In this document: in pieces, positions 10,568 to 23,604 of the stretch | Position numbering within the stretch: position 1 is the stretch's first letter | How the letters are laid out: the number at the start of each line of letters is the position of its first letter | Assembly: GCF_013449685.1 (NCBI RefSeq) | Contig: NZ_JACDSF010000008.1 | Span: 56,263-120,262, forward strand | Direction of reading: 5' to 3' | DNA length: 64,000 nt | DNA from: Pectobacterium brasiliense | GTDB lineage: Bacteria > Pseudomonadota > Gammaproteobacteria > Enterobacterales > Enterobacteriaceae | Notes under the pieces: generated by a model | What the model was told of the DNA's origin: nothing | What the model saw: the letters and a program-made list of their open reading frames with translations, nothing else | Databases searched by the model: none | Translations under genes and position numbers: made by a program

Positions 10568-12325
10568 TCAGTGTTTTCTGGTCAATGCCAGTTGTAGCGA
10601 CCAAAACTCTTTTTTTTCTTTGGCGCTGAGCCCATTCGGATTTGTCCTGTCACGGGCAATCAAAATTTCTAATCGCTGGTTCAATAACTGATCGTAGAGC
10701 TCTGCCAGACTGATTCTGAACTTCTCTTCGAGCTCTTCCTCTACGATCATATGGTTCCATACCGCGATGGTTTCAAGCTGTTTATAGTATTTGCTGTCGC
10801 GATATTGCTCTAATAGTAGTGCCATGCTCATCCCCGGGCTGGCGTTACAGGTTTTCACCAAATCCTGAAACAACGGTAGACCGGGGACTTTATCTTGTTC
10901 AATACCTTCTAACGCGAGGTCTGGAACCTCAGTTGCCAGCCTCGGGTTTTGCACTAACAGTCCTATAAGTATACGCATAGTTGTGACTTTTAGTTGCGGC
11001 GTCTGATAAGGCTGATCCTGTTCTGTGGCTTTGGGTAACAGCCGATCCAACTGGCTATCATCCAAAATACCCAGTTTGTTGCCGAGCTGCTGGCGTAAGT
11101 AGAGCCGTTGTGTTTCTCCCGGCACTTGACCAATCAATGGCATAGCGAGAATACCAAGTTTGGTTCGACCATCAGGAGAACTCATATCTACTTGCTGTTG
11201 CAGCGTTTCAAACAGAAACTGTGACAGCGGCAGAGCGTGTTCCATGCGCTGCTCAAAAACAGCTTTGCCTTCTTTACGTACCAGCGTGTCGGGATCTTCA
11301 CCGTCCGGCAAGAACATAAAGCGTAGCTGACGGCCATCGTTCAAATAGGGTAGTGCAGTTTCCAAGGCGCGCCATGCCGCTTCCCGTCCAGCACGGTCTC
11401 CGTCGTAACAACACACCACCTGGTCTGTGGCACGGAATAGTAACTGAATGTGTTCGGCAGTGGTGGAAGTCCCCAAGGATGCCACCGCATAATCAATACC
11501 AAATTGCGCCAACGCCACCACATCCATATAACCTTCAACAACCAAGAGCCGTTTGAGATCTTTATGGTTTTGCTGTGCTTCATACAGGCCGTACAACTGA
11601 CGACCTTTATGGAAAATGCCTGTTTCCGGCGAGTTCAGATACTTCGGTGTATCGTTACCTAACACGCGTCCGCCGAAGGCAATCACTCGCCCCCGCTTAT
11701 CGCGAATGGGGAACATCACGCGTTCGCGGAAACGGTCGTATGTTCTGCCCTGATCGTTAGTCACCAGCATACCGGCATCGTTCAATACTGTGCGATCGTG
11801 ACCTTCACCAAACCGTTTGAGAACGTTGTCCCAGCCTGATGGGGCGAAGCCTATTGCAAAATGACTAATAATTTCTGCACTTAAACCACGTTGTTGCAAA
11901 TACTGCAAGGCAGGAACACCGACGGAATGGTGCAGCGCTTGTTGATAAAACGAACTGATTTGCCCCATCAATTCGTACTGATTATGCCGTTGATGAATTT
12001 CTTGCTTGGTTGGGCCAGTGCCGGTTTCATAAGGCACTTCGAGGCCGTATTGAGTGGCAAGTTCTTCAATGGTTTCAACGAATTCGAGACGATCGTAATT
12101 CATCAAAAAGTCTATGGCGTTGCCGTGTGCACCACAGCCAAAACAGTGATAGAACTGTTTGTCACCGTTTACGGTGAATGAGGGGGTTTTCTCGTGATGG
12201 AACGGGCAGCACGCATGATAGTTTTTGCCCTGCTTTTTCAGTTTGACGCGCGCGTCAATGAGATCGACGATGTCGGTGCGAGCCAGCAGGTCATTAATAA
12301 ATACGCGTGGGATTCGTCCAGCCAT
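10568..12325 (-). CDS. dnaG: DNA primase
   Basis: Synthesises RNA primers for replication at the fork together with DnaB. An N-terminal zinc-binding domain is visible (CCPFHHEKTPSF and YHCFGCGAHGNA supply the zinc ligands CHCC, about residues 40-65). The TOPRIM catalytic domain follows (LLVVEGYMDVVAL and CCYDGDRAG, about residues 260-320), then the C-terminal helicase-interaction domain. The length of 585 is close to the E. coli 581. The start has CAGGGG just upstream. It is the second gene of the macromolecular synthesis operon, after an attenuating terminator that lowers its expression relative to rpsU. Confidence 0.99.
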   Translation of the reverse strand: MAGRIPRVFINDLLARTDIVDLIDARVKLKKQGKNYHACCPFHHEKTPSFTVNGDKQFYHCFGCGAHGNAIDFLMNYDRLEFVETIEELATQYGLEVPYETGTGPTKQEIHQRHNQYELMGQISSFYQQALHHSVGVPALQYLQQRGLSAEIISHFAIGFAPSGWDNVLKRFGEGHDRTVLNDAGMLVTNDQGRTYDRFRERVMFPIRDKRGRVIAFGGRVLGNDTPKYLNSPETGIFHKGRQLYGLYEAQQNHKDLKRLLVVEGYMDVVALAQFGIDYAVASLGTSTTAEHIQLLFRATDQVVCCYDGDRAGREAAWRALETALPYLNDGRQLRFMFLPDGEDPDTLVRKEGKAVFEQRMEHALPLSQFLFETLQQQVDMSSPDGRTKLGILAMPLIGQVPGETQRLYLRQQLGNKLGILDDSQLDRLLPKATEQDQPYQTPQLKVTTMRILIGLLVQNPRLATEVPDLALEGIEQDKVPGLPLFQDLVKTCNASPGMSMALLLEQYRDSKYYKQLETIAVWNHMIVEEELEEKFRISLAELYDQLLNQRLEILIARDRTNPNGLSAKEKKEFWSLQLALTRKH

Positions 12326-12381
12326 AAGCCCCTGGTGTATATCCTTCTGTAAGGTGGTTACATTGGATATAGCTTATAAAC

Positions 12382-12416
12382 GACAACAAGCCGCGCTTCC
12401 TTTCGGAAAGCACGGC
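12382..12416 (-). terminator. Intercistronic attenuator between rpsU and dnaG
   Basis: On the minus strand GCCGTGCTTTCC-GAAA-GGAAGCGCGGC is followed by TTGTTGTCG. It sits where E. coli has terminator T1, which limits read-through from the abundant rpsU message into dnaG. The T-tract is weak, consistent with partial termination. Confidence 0.75.
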
Positions 12417-12479
12417 CTTACGTATGCAACTGCTAAGTCTGCGGATTAATCACGCGTTGGAGGGAAACCCTCCTGAAAA

Positions 12480-12707
<228 letters not shown>

Positions 12708-12922
12708 TCAATAAATTCGGTTTGCCGCTGGCCTTGTGCCAGCCTTTTCAAAATGGTGCGGAATTCTACTGCAAACGTGACGCCTTTGTAAAGCATTGCG
12801 GTGATCATAAAACACCCAACCGCGGCCAGAGCAGAAATCAGGCCGCTTATGGTAGACTATCCACAGTTTGAAGCAAGCGGCATTCAACGGGCGCTTGTAT
12901 CGCCATCAAAGTAGGAACAGCA

Positions 12923-13936
12923 ATGCGCGTATTGGGTATCGAAACATCCTGTGATGAAACCGGCGTGGCCATTTATGACACAGAGACCGGTTTGCTCGCT
13001 AATCAGTTATACAGTCAGGTTACATTACATGCTGATTACGGTGGCGTAGTGCCTGAGCTCGCCTCACGCGATCACGTGCGTAAAACGGTTCCGTTAATTC
13101 AGGCGGCGCTGCGCGAAGCTGGGCTACAGGCTGATGATATCGATGGCGTGGCTTACACCGCTGGCCCAGGTTTGGTCGGTGCGCTATTGGTGGGCGCGAC
13201 GATTGGTAGGTCATTGGCATTCGCTTGGGGTGTGCCGGCGATGCCTGTGCATCATATGGAAGGGCATTTGCTGGCACCGATGTTGGAAGATAATCCGCCA
13301 GCGTTTCCCTTCGTGGCGCTGTTGGTTTCTGGTGGCCATACGCAGCTCATCAGCGTGACGGGCATTGGTGAATATCGCCTGCTGGGCGAGTCGATTGATG
13401 ACGCGGCGGGTGAGGCGTTTGATAAAACGGCGAAATTACTGGGATTAGATTATCCCGGTGGCCCAATGCTGTCGAAAATGGCGCAGGCGGGAGATTCCCA
13501 GCGCTTCACGTTTCCGCGCCCGATGACCGATCGTCCGGGGCTGGATTTCAGCTTCTCTGGGCTAAAAACGTTTGCGGCTAATACGATTCGTAGCAACGGT
13601 GATGACGATCAAACGCGTGCCGATATTGCACGTGCCTTTGAAGATGCCGTGGTAGATACGCTGGCGATAAAATGTCGCCGTGCGCTGGATGAGACGGGCT
13701 TTAAACGACTGGTCATGGCGGGGGGCGTGAGTGCAAACCGGACGCTGCGCCAGCGCTTAGGTGAAGTGATGGCGAAACGCGGTGGTGAAGTATTTTATGC
13801 CCGCCCCGAATTCTGCACAGATAACGGCGCGATGATTGCTTATGCGGGCAGTGTACGTCTGGTTCATGGCGCGAGCCAGACGCTGGGCGTATCCGTTCGG
13901 CCACGTTGGCCATTGGCTGAATTGCCTGCGGTGTGA
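12923..13936 (+). CDS. tsaD: tRNA threonylcarbamoyladenosine synthase subunit TsaD
   Basis: Transfers the threonylcarbamoyl group onto A37 of tRNAs that read ANN codons, working with TsaB, TsaC and TsaE in the cytoplasm. The ASKHA-fold protein begins [14 protein letters not shown] (phosphate loop). It shows the metal-binding histidines in the [10 protein letters not shown] motif and the conserved segments LVSGGHTQL and [12 protein letters not shown]. The length of 337 equals E. coli. It is divergent from rpsU, as in E. coli. A possible -10 (TATGGTAGACTAT region near 12850) lies upstream. Confidence 0.98.
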   Translation: MRVLGIETSCDETGVAIYDTETGLLANQLYSQVTLHADYGGVVPELASRDHVRKTVPLIQAALREAGLQADDIDGVAYTAGPGLVGALLVGATIGRSLAFAWGVPAMPVHHMEGHLLAPMLEDNPPAFPFVALLVSGGHTQLISVTGIGEYRLLGESIDDAAGEAFDKTAKLLGLDYPGGPMLSKMAQAGDSQRFTFPRPMTDRPGLDFSFSGLKTFAANTIRSNGDDDQTRADIARAFEDAVVDTLAIKCRRALDETGFKRLVMAGGVSANRTLRQRLGEVMAKRGGEVFYARPEFCTDNGAMIAYAGSVRLVHGASQTLGVSVRPRWPLAELPAV

Positions 13937-14046
13937 GGCGTTAAACGCAATAGTCGCTACGTGTAGCGGGTCTGCACGTAGCGGAAAACGTAGTAAAAAA
14001 TACGTAGCAAAGAACGAATGACAAAAAGCGGCAGCGGACGAGCGAG

Positions 14047-14535
<489 letters not shown>

Positions 14536-14564
14536 TTATGGTTAATCTTCCTATTATGCAGTTG

Positions 14565-14603
14565 TGTGAATTTTTATGCAATTAAATTGCGTATAATTCC
14601 AGT
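14565..14603 (-). promoter_or_regulatory. Tandem ARG boxes upstream of argR
   Basis: TGTGAATTTTTATGCAAT (14565-14582) fits the ArgR consensus TNTGAATWWWWATTCANW closely. A weaker second box occupies 14586-14603. The 3-bp gap is the spacing used by ArgR hexamers. Confidence 0.8.
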
Positions 14604-15924
<1,321 letters not shown>

Positions 15925-15957
15925 TCATTGAGATTCTTGTAATACGTAGCGTTGAAT

Positions 15958-15997
15958 AAAAAGCCGGAGATCGCTATCTCCGGCTTTTCTTTTTTAA
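15958..15997 (+). terminator. mdh terminator
   Basis: AAGCCGGAGAT-CGCT-ATCTCCGGCTT (15961-15986) followed by a T-rich tract. It lies just before the 3' end of the convergent sfsB gene. Confidence 0.93.
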
Positions 15998-16257
15998 TCG
16001 GGACGGATGAGTCTTTTTCTGTCGATAAGCTCATTGGTTTCTGGATTGTAGTACCGGCTGGGCCAAATCTCTGAGGGGTGAATACCCAGCGCATCGGCAA
16101 TCAGCCATTCCCCCTTGGGCCAAGGGCGTGAGAGCGCATTAGCTAACGTCGATGAGCTTAATCCGGCCGCTCGCGATACCGCCGCTAGCGTCGTGTTTTT
16201 CTTGCGCAGTGCAGCAATGATATCAGCGGGATGCCAGTCTTGTTTCCTTAAAATCAT
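15994..16257 (-). CDS. sfsB: Ner-like DNA-binding regulator (SfsB/Nlp)
   Basis: 87-residue helix-turn-helix protein related to the Ner repressor of phage Mu and to E. coli SfsB (Nlp), which affects maltose metabolism when overproduced. The E. coli core is recognisable: DWHPADIIAALRKK, SSSTLANALSRPWPKGE and IWPSRY. GGGAAGG precedes the ATG. In E. coli sfsB sits next to ispB; here two genes for proteins with a Mu transposase-type DNA-binding domain lie between them. Confidence 0.93.
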   Translation of the reverse strand: MILRKQDWHPADIIAALRKKNTTLAAVSRAAGLSSSTLANALSRPWPKGEWLIADALGIHPSEIWPSRYYNPETNELIDRKRLIRPD

Positions 16258-16444
16258 AATCCTTCCCTTATTTGCTATAAGACGACTGTCGATTAGTGGT
16301 ATAAGTAACGGATGTTAGTTATATGCCGAACTAACATGACATTATTATTTGGAAATAATATAGCATTAATTTTCTTTAAAATTCTTAATTAATTTCCAAA
16401 TTAGCGCGTTTTTGTTAGGGATGGCACTATCAGGATGAAAGGCA

Positions 16445-16831
16445 ATGAAAAAAGAGTGGTTTGCTACCAGCGAATTGGTTGGAGTCGGCGGCCTTCCGAA
16501 ATCAAGACAAGGATTAAATAAGCGCGCCCGAGAGGATGGATGGGAGAAGCGTCGCCGTAAAGGCGTCCAGGGAAGAGGAGTGGAGTACTCAATTCACAGC
16601 TTACCGGATACGGTAAAGAAATCCCTATTACTCGAAATCGAGCCTTCCGCCTATTCGGCGAAACAGCCTGCGGCACTGGCCGTATGGATGCAGATTTACC
16701 AGCAACTATCTGAAAAAGAAAGAGATGATTTAATCGCTTATATTCTGCGGGTCGGGGTGTCTTCCACGCTGAGCCAGTTGGGTATTACGCCATCGGATGA
16801 GGAGCCAATCTCATCAATGGAAATTGACTGA
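16445..16831 (+). CDS. Mu transposase N-domain-like DNA-binding protein (copy 1)
   Basis: 128-residue protein whose first 65 residues (EWFATSELVGVGGLPKS, then GWEKRRRKGVQGRGVEYSI) resemble the winged-helix DNA-binding domain of phage Mu transposase and Mu repressor. The rest is a short tail with no integrase core, so it cannot be a transposase and is probably a stand-alone regulator. AAAGG precedes the ATG. A paralogue follows at 17080, with 54 of the first 62 residues identical by my count and a weakly similar tail. Its association with Ner-like sfsB suggests a domesticated Mu-type regulatory set; targets are unknown. Confidence 0.85.
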   Translation: MKKEWFATSELVGVGGLPKSRQGLNKRAREDGWEKRRRKGVQGRGVEYSIHSLPDTVKKSLLLEIEPSAYSAKQPAALAVWMQIYQQLSEKERDDLIAYILRVGVSSTLSQLGITPSDEEPISSMEID

Positions 16832-17079
16832 GCTACCGAGGGCGAACTCGTAGAGTGCTGACGTTGGTGCTAAAAAGGAACCTGTATTTTCTGTCGCTTT
16901 ACCGTAGTGCTTCTGGCCGCGATGTTTCAGCATCGCGCTGGATTTAATCATTTCTTTATTACTTAGGTGTGTCGGTAACGCGTAAAAGTTAGCGGTTTAA
17001 GTAATTATAGTCTATTATATGGAAACTTTTGGGCGAGTTGACGTAATGCCTGTTCAAAACAAACAAGGGAGTGATGAGT

Positions 17080-17454
17080 ATGGACAAAGAATGGTTTGCA
17101 ACAAGTGAGCTGGTCGGCGTAGGTGGATTGCCTAAGTCGCCGCAGGGGTTGAATAAGCGGGCACGAGACGACGGTTGGGAAAAGCGCAGGCGGAAAGGGG
17201 TTCAAGGGCGCGGTGTTGAATATTCTATTCGTAGTTTGCCGAATGAGGTCAGGAACTCTCTGCTCGTAAAAGAGAATCCGCCAACCGAATATTATCGTAT
17301 CGATAATGAGCCGACCCTGTTGTCATCGTGGGTGCATATTTTCCATCAGCTTTCCGTTGATGAACGAACCCGGCTGATTAATTTCATCTTGCGTGAAGGG
17401 ACAATAGCGATGTTGTCTAGGCTGGATGATGTCACAATCGACCAGACTGCCTAA
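17080..17454 (+). CDS. Mu transposase N-domain-like DNA-binding protein (copy 2)
   Basis: Paralogue of the preceding gene, 124 residues from the ATG at 17080. This start is preferred over GTG 17071 and ATG 17074 because it aligns with copy 1 (MDKEWFATSE against MKKEWFATSE) and leaves a normal distance from AGGGAG. The N-terminal DNA-binding domain is nearly the same as in copy 1; the C-terminal half keeps the pattern W..I..QLS..ER..LI..IL but is much diverged. The 248-base gap between the copies gives each its own upstream region. Likely a regulator; no target can be named. Confidence 0.83.
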   Translation: MDKEWFATSELVGVGGLPKSPQGLNKRARDDGWEKRRRKGVQGRGVEYSIRSLPNEVRNSLLVKENPPTEYYRIDNEPTLLSSWVHIFHQLSVDERTRLINFILREGTIAMLSRLDDVTIDQTA

Positions 17455-17532
17455 GTCTGGCGAACGAGTAGCGCTGCAAGACAGCGCTACTTATGAATTA
17501 ACGATCTTATCAGATAAGAACCTTACACCACG

Positions 17533-18504
17533 TTAGAAATCGCGTTGTACGGCTAAATGGGCAAGGCCCTCGAGCGCCATACGGTATGGTGTTTCCGGCA
17601 GTTGCTGTAGTGCGCTAATTGCCTTATCTGCCTCTTCTTCGGCACGCTGCCGCGTATAATCAAGTGAACCGCATTGCTGCATGGCGGAAAGAACCGGTTC
17701 CAGCAAATGACGCCCGTTTCCTTCTTCAATGGCCTTGCGAATCAGCGAACTCTGTTCTGCATTTCCATGACGCATCGCATGCAGTAACGGCAGCGTTGGC
17801 TTGCCTTCATTGAGGTCATCACCCGTGTTTTTACCCAGCGTTTTGCCGTCTGCGCTGTAGTCGAGCAGATCGTCAATTAACTGGAATGCGGTGCCCAAAT
17901 AGCGGCCATAGTCCTGAAGCGCTTTTTCTTGCTCTGGCGTCGCACCAGCAAGGATGGATGAAGATTGTGCTGCGGCTTCAAATAAACGCGCCGTTTTACT
18001 GTAAATGACGCGCATGTAGCTTTCTTCCGTGATATCAGGGTCGTTGCAATTCATTAGCTGCAAGACTTCGCCTTCAGCAATCACGTTCACCGCTTCTGAC
18101 ATCAGCGCTAGCACACGTAACGATTCGAGGCTGGTCATCATCTGGAAGGCGCGTGTATAGATGAAATCCCCAACCAACACGCTCGCTGCGTTGCCAAAGG
18201 CGGCATTTGCTGTTGCTTTACCCCGGCGCATGTCGGACTCGTCTACCACATCATCATGTAGCAGCGTTGCGGTGTGGATAAATTCGATCAGTGCTGCGAC
18301 AGTGACATGCTTATCACCGTTATAGTCGAGGGCTCTGGCTGCAAGTACAGCAATCATCGGGCGTATACGTTTCCCACCACCGCTAATGATGTAGTGTCCA
18401 AGCTGGTTTATCAAAACGACGTCGGAATTCAGCTGTTCAAGAATGACGTTATTAACAGCTGCCATATCCTGTGCAGTCAATGCTGTAATTTGTTCTAGAT
18501 TCAT
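17533..18504 (-). CDS. ispB: Octaprenyl diphosphate synthase
   Basis: Makes the C40 side chain of ubiquinone and menaquinone from farnesyl and isopentenyl diphosphates. It is an all-alpha trans-prenyltransferase with both aspartate-rich motifs (LLHDDVVDESD and LIDDLLDYSAD) and the GGGKRIRP substrate-binding loop. The ATG at 18504 gives MNLEQITALTAQDM, which lines up with E. coli IspB; a TTG four codons earlier is less likely. 323 residues. It is divergent from rplU, as in E. coli. Confidence 0.97.
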   Translation of the reverse strand: MNLEQITALTAQDMAAVNNVILEQLNSDVVLINQLGHYIISGGGKRIRPMIAVLAARALDYNGDKHVTVAALIEFIHTATLLHDDVVDESDMRRGKATANAAFGNAASVLVGDFIYTRAFQMMTSLESLRVLALMSEAVNVIAEGEVLQLMNCNDPDITEESYMRVIYSKTARLFEAAAQSSSILAGATPEQEKALQDYGRYLGTAFQLIDDLLDYSADGKTLGKNTGDDLNEGKPTLPLLHAMRHGNAEQSSLIRKAIEEGNGRHLLEPVLSAMQQCGSLDYTRQRAEEEADKAISALQQLPETPYRMALEGLAHLAVQRDF

Positions 18505-18724
18505 GGTTTGTGCCAACGTATGTCTTCAACACTGCCGTAAGATTGCTGTTGCATATCGGCAAGACGGAACTTATTGCGCCGATTGTACTTGAAAAATGAG
18601 AGAGATAAACGGCAGTTGATACGTTGTATTCTTTTTCTTCACATCCGTTGATTATGCACTTGTCATCCTCAGTATTTTTGCGTAGAATTCGCGCCCTATT
18701 ATGAATATTTATAGCGCGCTCTGA

Positions 18725-19072
<348 letters not shown>

Positions 19073-19091
19073 GATTAGGAGAGCGGATTAA

Positions 19092-19349
19092 ATGGCACAC
19101 AAGAAAGCTGGCGGTTCAACCCGTAACGGTCGTGACTCTAACGCACAACGTCTTGGCGTAAAACGTTTTGGCGGCGAAAGTGTTCTGGCTGGCAACATCA
19201 TCGTTCGTCAACGTGGTACTAAATTCCACGCAGGAACTAACGTTGGCTGCGGGAAAGACCATACTCTGTTTGCTTTGACTGATGGTAAAGTTCAGTTTGA
19301 AGTTAAAGGCCCGAAAAACCGTAAATTTGTCAGCATCGTTGCTGAATAA
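19092..19349 (+). CDS. rpmA: 50S ribosomal protein bL27
   Basis: 85-residue protein whose N-terminal tail ([16 protein letters not shown]) reaches the peptidyl-transferase centre. It lies 19 bases after rplU with AGGAG upstream and is followed by a strong terminator. This is the gammaproteobacterial form without a cleaved N-terminal extension. Confidence 0.99.
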   Translation: MAHKKAGGSTRNGRDSNAQRLGVKRFGGESVLAGNIIVRQRGTKFHAGTNVGCGKDHTLFALTDGKVQFEVKGPKNRKFVSIVAE

Positions 19350-19376
19350 TTTTTCGCGTTAGGTCTTACGGATTTG

Positions 19377-19404
19377 AGCCCCGCAATTCTTTGCGGGGCT
19401 TTTT
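19377..19404 (+). terminator. rplU-rpmA terminator
   Basis: AGCCCCGCAA-TTCT-TTGCGGGGCT followed by TTTTT, directly after rpmA and before yhbE. Confidence 0.95.
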
Positions 19405-19438
19405 ACATTCTGATTCTGAGTAAACCATCTGGATAAGT

Positions 19439-20401
19439 ATGAATACTAAACAACAGACGGGTATCGGTCTGTGTCTGGCGCTGACTACGGCTGTTTGCTG
19501 GGGGGCGTTACCGATAGCCATGAAACAGGTTCTGGTAGTGATGGAACCTTATACTATTGTTTGGTATCGCTTTTTTATCGCGTCGATTGGACTCGGCATT
19601 ATTCTGTCATCCCGTAAGATGCTGCCGCCAATGCGGGTTTTTCGGCATCGGCGTTGGTGGGTTCTGCTACTGATTGCGACGGCTGGACTACTGGGTAACT
19701 TTGTTTTCTTTAGCTCGTCTCTGCAATATCTGAGCCCGACAGCGTCTCAGGTTATCGGGCAACTTTCCCCTGTAGGCATGATGTTCGCCAGCGTACTTAT
19801 CTTAAAGGAAAAGATGCGCGGCACGCAGGTCATTGGTGCGATCATGCTGATTTGCGGACTGATCCTGTTCTTTAATACCAGCCTGATTGAGATTTTTACC
19901 CGGCTGACTGACTACACGCTGGGCGTGTTGCTGGGTGTTTGCGCCTCGGCAGTATGGGTATCCTATGGCGTAGCGCAGAAAGTTCTATTGCGACGCCTGA
20001 CATCGCAGCAGATTCTGTTTCTGTTATATGTGCTGTGCGTCGTCTTTATCACGCCTTTTGCCAAGCTTGAGGTTATTTTTCAACTGAGCAACTGGCAGCT
20101 TATTTGCCTGCTATTTTGCGGTGCGAATACGTTGATTGGCTATGGTGCGCTGGCGGAGGCAATGGCTCGCTGGCAGGCATCACAGGTTAGTGCGGTCATT
20201 ACGTTGACGCCGTTGTTTACGCTGCTGTTTTCCGATCTACTGGTATTAGGATGGCCGACTCTCTTTGCTGCGCCAGTACTGAATTGGGTCGGCTATGTGG
20301 GCGCTTTTGTCGTTGTTGCTGGCGCTATGTTTTCCGCTATCGGGCATCGCCTCTTACCCGGTAAGAAAGAGCCCGTGCCGCCATTGATGGTGCAGAAGTA
20401 G
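19439..20401 (+). CDS. yhbE: DMT-superfamily (EamA) transporter YhbE
   Basis: Inner-membrane protein of the drug/metabolite transporter superfamily with about ten transmembrane helices in two EamA repeats; the substrate is unknown. The 320-residue length and the position between rpmA and obgE match E. coli yhbE. The second repeat is recognisable by SQVSAVITLTPLFTLLFSD. It probably receives read-through from rpmA and may share transcription with obgE, although 259 bases separate them and I see no gene there. Confidence 0.92.
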   Translation: MNTKQQTGIGLCLALTTAVCWGALPIAMKQVLVVMEPYTIVWYRFFIASIGLGIILSSRKMLPPMRVFRHRRWWVLLLIATAGLLGNFVFFSSSLQYLSPTASQVIGQLSPVGMMFASVLILKEKMRGTQVIGAIMLICGLILFFNTSLIEIFTRLTDYTLGVLLGVCASAVWVSYGVAQKVLLRRLTSQQILFLLYVLCVVFITPFAKLEVIFQLSNWQLICLLFCGANTLIGYGALAEAMARWQASQVSAVITLTPLFTLLFSDLLVLGWPTLFAAPVLNWVGYVGAFVVVAGAMFSAIGHRLLPGKKEPVPPLMVQK

Positions 20402-20627
20402 CCGAAAAAAAAGCCTATTGCAGTGGTCACGGCCGCCTTTTGACATTCTGCATGGGTTGTTTATTTTTAATACAGATGAAATTATTGGAGCAGGCAGGTA
20501 CAATCCGCTCCTTTGCTGGAATGCGTTCTGGTGCGTCAGTTTTTTAATGGTGAGTAGAAATACGCTACATGCCGTAAAATCAAAAAGTTACGCCAAGAAG
20601 AACCAATAACAAGCCTAAAACACGTAG

Positions 20628-21833
<1,206 letters not shown>

Positions 21834-21863
21834 TTCGTTCTTCTGTTAGTCAGGTCTTACATA

Positions 21864-21903
21864 CGCGGGCTTATCCCATCAGGGTAAGCCCGCGTTGTTC
21901 TTT
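21864..21903. terminator. Hairpin between obgE and dacB
   Basis: CGCGGGCTTATCCC-ATCA-GGGTAAGCCCGCG with one bulged base, then a T-rich run. It lies between the two convergent stop codons and probably serves obgE. Confidence 0.8.
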
Positions 21904-23336
21904 TAATTGCTCTGATAAATGTCTTTGTAGAGACGGCTTTCAAATCTCACCAGAGGGACGCGACGTGCGCGCTGGTCTTCTGGCGGTACGGCATAGCCAG
22001 ACAGGAACTGGACGAATGCCATACGCTGGCCGCTCGCGGTAGTAATGAAGCCTGCCAGATTGTATACGCCCTGCAATGCCCCAGTTTTAGCCGAAACCTT
22101 GCCATCCACGCCAGCTTCATGCAGGCCACCACGATAACGCAGCGTGCCGTCATAGCCGGAAAGCGGAAGCATCGTGATGTAATTCAGTTCATTATCGTGC
22201 TGTGCGATGTACTGCAAAACCTGCATCATCGTTTCCGGTGAAATCAGGTTATGGCGCGACAGGCCTGAACCATCGACAACAATACTGTTTCCTAAATCTA
22301 CACCCGCCTTCTGACGCAGAATTTGTCGCACGGCATCTGCACCAGCGCGCCACGTACCCGGCACGCTAAAACGCTCATGCCCAATAGTACGAAAGACCGT
22401 ATCGGCAATCATGTTGTCTGATTTTTTCAACATGATAGTGAGCAGGTCGTGCAGTGGCGCTGACTGTGTCTGAGCCAGTATGCTTCCTGCCGGACCAGGC
22501 TGCGTTTGGCGACGAAGGCTGCCTTTTATACGGATATCCGCCTGCTGTAGCTCATCTTTAACGATAGCGCCAGCATAACTGGCCCCGTCCTGAATCGCGA
22601 ATGCCAGCGGAAGCGGTTCTGTGCGCTGAACCAGACAGCCAGTAAGCGTAAAGCGATTTAATTCCCCAGGGACTACATCCAATTCGCAGTATTGTGCATC
22701 GGCTGAACCTTTAGCCAGCGTGCGGACTTCGCTGAACATTTGCACCGGATAATAGGATGCAACGCGGATAAACGCATTATCACCCGCTTTAGGCGCACTG
22801 TAGAGTGAGACGGAGAAGCAGTTGCGATCGACAATCGCGGCACCCGGCGGTGCGCTAAAGCACTGTGTCATATCGTTCCAGGGCCAGCCCGGCGCTTTAT
22901 CGTGACTGGCGAACACGGAGGTGTCGATCAGCACATCCCCCGCGATTTCCTGTATTCCGCGCTTTCTTAATTCCTGCACCATATTCCGTATTTGCTGGCG
23001 CTTTAGTGTAGGATCGCCGCTAAACCGTATGATGAGATTACCGTTCAGAATACCGCTGGTAACAGGCCCGTGGCTTTCCATCGTGGTGATAAACCGATAA
23101 TCTGGACCTAATTGCAGTAATGCAGCTAATGCGGTTATCACCTTTTGCGTACTGGCTGGAAGTGCCATTTGCTGGCTATTGAAGGCCATACTGGGTGTTG
23201 TTGCGCCAACTTTTTGTACCAATAGCGCCAAATTGGCACCGTCTGGTAAATATTGGCGATGATCCTCAACAGAAGCTGCATTGGCGTGCAGAGCAAAAGC
23301 GCAGGCAAGTCCGGTAACAATCGATGAAAAACGCAT
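21903..23336 (-). CDS. dacB: D-alanyl-D-alanine carboxypeptidase/endopeptidase PBP4
   Basis: Periplasmic class C penicillin-binding protein that trims or cuts peptidoglycan peptide cross-links. A signal peptide occupies residues 1-20 (MRFSSIVTGLACAFALHANA). The penicillin-binding motifs are present: SxxK as PASTQKVITAL (about residue 62), SxN as LKKSDNMIAD, and KTG as SAKTGALQG. The 477-residue length fits the family, with the large inserted domain between the first two motifs. Divergent from greA. Confidence 0.97.
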   Translation of the reverse strand: MRFSSIVTGLACAFALHANAASVEDHRQYLPDGANLALLVQKVGATTPSMAFNSQQMALPASTQKVITALAALLQLGPDYRFITTMESHGPVTSGILNGNLIIRFSGDPTLKRQQIRNMVQELRKRGIQEIAGDVLIDTSVFASHDKAPGWPWNDMTQCFSAPPGAAIVDRNCFSVSLYSAPKAGDNAFIRVASYYPVQMFSEVRTLAKGSADAQYCELDVVPGELNRFTLTGCLVQRTEPLPLAFAIQDGASYAGAIVKDELQQADIRIKGSLRRQTQPGPAGSILAQTQSAPLHDLLTIMLKKSDNMIADTVFRTIGHERFSVPGTWRAGADAVRQILRQKAGVDLGNSIVVDGSGLSRHNLISPETMMQVLQYIAQHDNELNYITMLPLSGYDGTLRYRGGLHEAGVDGKVSAKTGALQGVYNLAGFITTASGQRMAFVQFLSGYAVPPEDQRARRVPLVRFESRLYKDIYQSN

Positions 23337-23604
23337 AATCTCAGCTAATAACGGGGTAACGTGTGGTCATACTACGGCGCAACAAGGTCTAAAGTAAACG
23401 ATGACCCTCATTGAACTCTGGGGTAAAATACGTATCAAAATGCAAAATCGCTACTAGCCTGGAAATTTTGTTCCGGGGCTGGTTGCTTTTGTTTTATGTC
23501 CAGTGAGGACTGGGACGTTGCAGAGACTCCGTCGCCTTTGATTTTTATCGCGTCAGGATGACGATTATTTGAGTCTTACGGACTTTTTTAGAGGTATAGA
23601 CAAT

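Noticed and set aside
16445..17454. Transposase genes
   Set aside because: Only the Mu-type DNA-binding domain is present; the DDE catalytic domain is absent and no inverted ends were seen.
23460..23604. GraL-like small RNA in the greA leader
   Set aside because: A weak hairpin (TCCAGT/ACTGGGA near 23500) is visible, but no clear internal terminator could be drawn, so no RNA gene is called.
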